Source of the DNA: Chara braunii
Lineage: Eukaryota > Streptophyta > Charophyceae > Charales > Characeae
NCBI GenBank assembly: GCA_003427395.1
Contig: BFEA01000021.1
Span: 2,701,576 to 2,728,597 of the forward strand
Length of the DNA: 27,022 nt
Direction: 5' to 3'
Below are positions 26,436 to 27,022 of this stretch, in pieces. The position numbers and the translations under genes were made by a program. The notes below the pieces were generated by a model. That model was not told the DNA's origin and made no database searches. It was given only the letters and a program-made list of their open reading frames with translations. Within the stretch, counting starts at the first letter, position 1. The number at the start of each line of letters is the position of its first letter.

Positions 26436-26590
26436 CGTTTTCCCGCGCCAGCCGTTTTTTCCCGCGCCAACTTCACCCCCGTCGTTTTCCCGCCAACTGC
26501 ACCCCAGTCGTTTTCCCGCCAACTGCACCCCAGTCGTTTTCCCGCGCCAACTGCACCCCAGTCGTTTCCCCGCCAACTGCACCCGAGAAG
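26436..26590. repeat. 26-28-bp minisatellite carrying E2F-like sites
   Basis: About six units of a motif near ttttcccgccaactgcaccc. Five contain tttcccgc, which fits the E2F consensus TTTSSCGC; the sixth is tttccccgc. Whether this is a regulatory array or only a minisatellite cannot be told from sequence. Confidence 0.75.
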
Positions 26591-26602
26591 GGCGAAGCCA
26601 AG

Positions 26603-26755
26603 CTTGGCTCGCCCCTGAGAGAGATGGCAAGGAACTGCTGGCTATGGCGAATCTGGGCCTCGCCGCACAGCCCACCAAATGTGAAGAAAAACAAAAGCGA
26701 CGGCGGGTGTATCTACCCACCTTCTAGCGAAGATACTTCTCCATTTTGCAGATAA
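26603..26755. repeat. Second copy of the repeat family seen at 7206-7352
   Basis: Shares, in the same order, ttggctcgc, gggcctcgcc, aaatgtgaa(g/a)aa, tgtatct/tgcatct, ttctag and tctc(c)attttgca with the block around 7206-7335. The right arm of the 23-bp inverted repeat in the first copy is not preserved here. Confidence 0.55.
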
Positions 26756-26862
26756 GCTGAGTGATCTCTGAAGGCTCACTGTACCCATCGCATGCGCAGC
26801 ATGTATCACAATGCCTTTCGTTCGGATCAGACAGGCCGCTAGGGTCTGCGCATTAGATCGGC

Positions 26863-26914
26863 CACAGAGAGAGAGAGAGGAAAGAGAGAGAGGAGAGAGA
26901 GAGAGGGAGAGAGA
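26863..26914. repeat. Imperfect (GA)n tract
   Basis: About 50 bases of ag repeats with occasional extra g or a. Confidence 0.9.
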
Positions 26915-26927
26915 CAATGGGACAAGC

Positions 26928-27022
26928 GATCCAATGGGATACCGACAGGACTGGGACACGTGGCCGAGGGCAGCAGACAATTGGATCCAATGGGATACCG
27001 ACAGGACTGGGACACGTGGCCG
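26928..27022. repeat. 56-bp tandem repeat, truncated by the window end
   Basis: The 39-base segment 26928-26966 recurs exactly at 26984-27022, period 56. Each copy contains acacgtggc, a G-box/ABRE-type word. More copies may lie beyond the window. Confidence 0.9.

Overview
This window looks like nuclear DNA from a streptophyte, most likely a charophyte alga with a large, repeat-laden genome. Chara is my first guess and is only a guess. The evidence is a TAF7 protein whose N-terminus reads like the land-plant form, a eukaryotic RRP5 ribosome-biogenesis protein, plant-type LINE remnants, tRNA-derived SINEs, very long (CA)n, (CT)n, (GA)n and (TA)n microsatellites, and a 10-N assembly gap at 15089-15098. 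Nothing looks prokaryotic or organellar.

Only two intact protein genes are convincing, both on the minus strand and both one uninterrupted exon: TAF7 (10012-10764, TFIID subunit 7) and RRP5 (16877-23032, 2051 residues with about 14-15 S1-like repeats and C-terminal HAT repeats). A third, weaker candidate is a short minus-strand RING-HC-like reading frame (12368-12685) with an internally duplicated Cys/His motif.

Layout: 1-3360 holds two decayed LINE ORF2 C-termini lying head to tail on the minus strand; the first ends in a stem-loop and a poly(A) tail at the left edge. 3360-6050 is mostly GC-rich sequence without a recognisable gene. 6050-7600 has short tandem duplications, a small retroposon bracketed by target-site duplications, a minisatellite, a perfect 23-bp inverted repeat and a SINE-like fragment. 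8259-8656 and 11939-12070 hold three copies of a (TA)n-flanked element; the longest carries a hammerhead-ribozyme core on its minus strand. 9276-9672 has a long poly(A) insertion and a polypyrimidine tract, then TAF7. 11044-16876 has a SINE, T/C tract, hairpins, microsatellites, the RING-like frame and the gap. After RRP5, its upstream side (23119-24540) is built of two families of three-copy tandem repeats. The right end (24600-27022) has a diverged second copy of a repeat seen near 12.3 kb, a second SINE copy, a poly(T) insertion with duplicated flanks, a minisatellite carrying E2F-like motifs, and a truncated 56-bp repeat.

The two genes share a broad theme (TFIID-dependent transcription and pre-rRNA processing) but nothing shows that they are co-regulated. 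The most interesting signal is the hammerhead-bearing, microsatellite-flanked element. It resembles what is known of Penelope-like elements and retrozymes, but no reverse transcriptase of that type is visible here.
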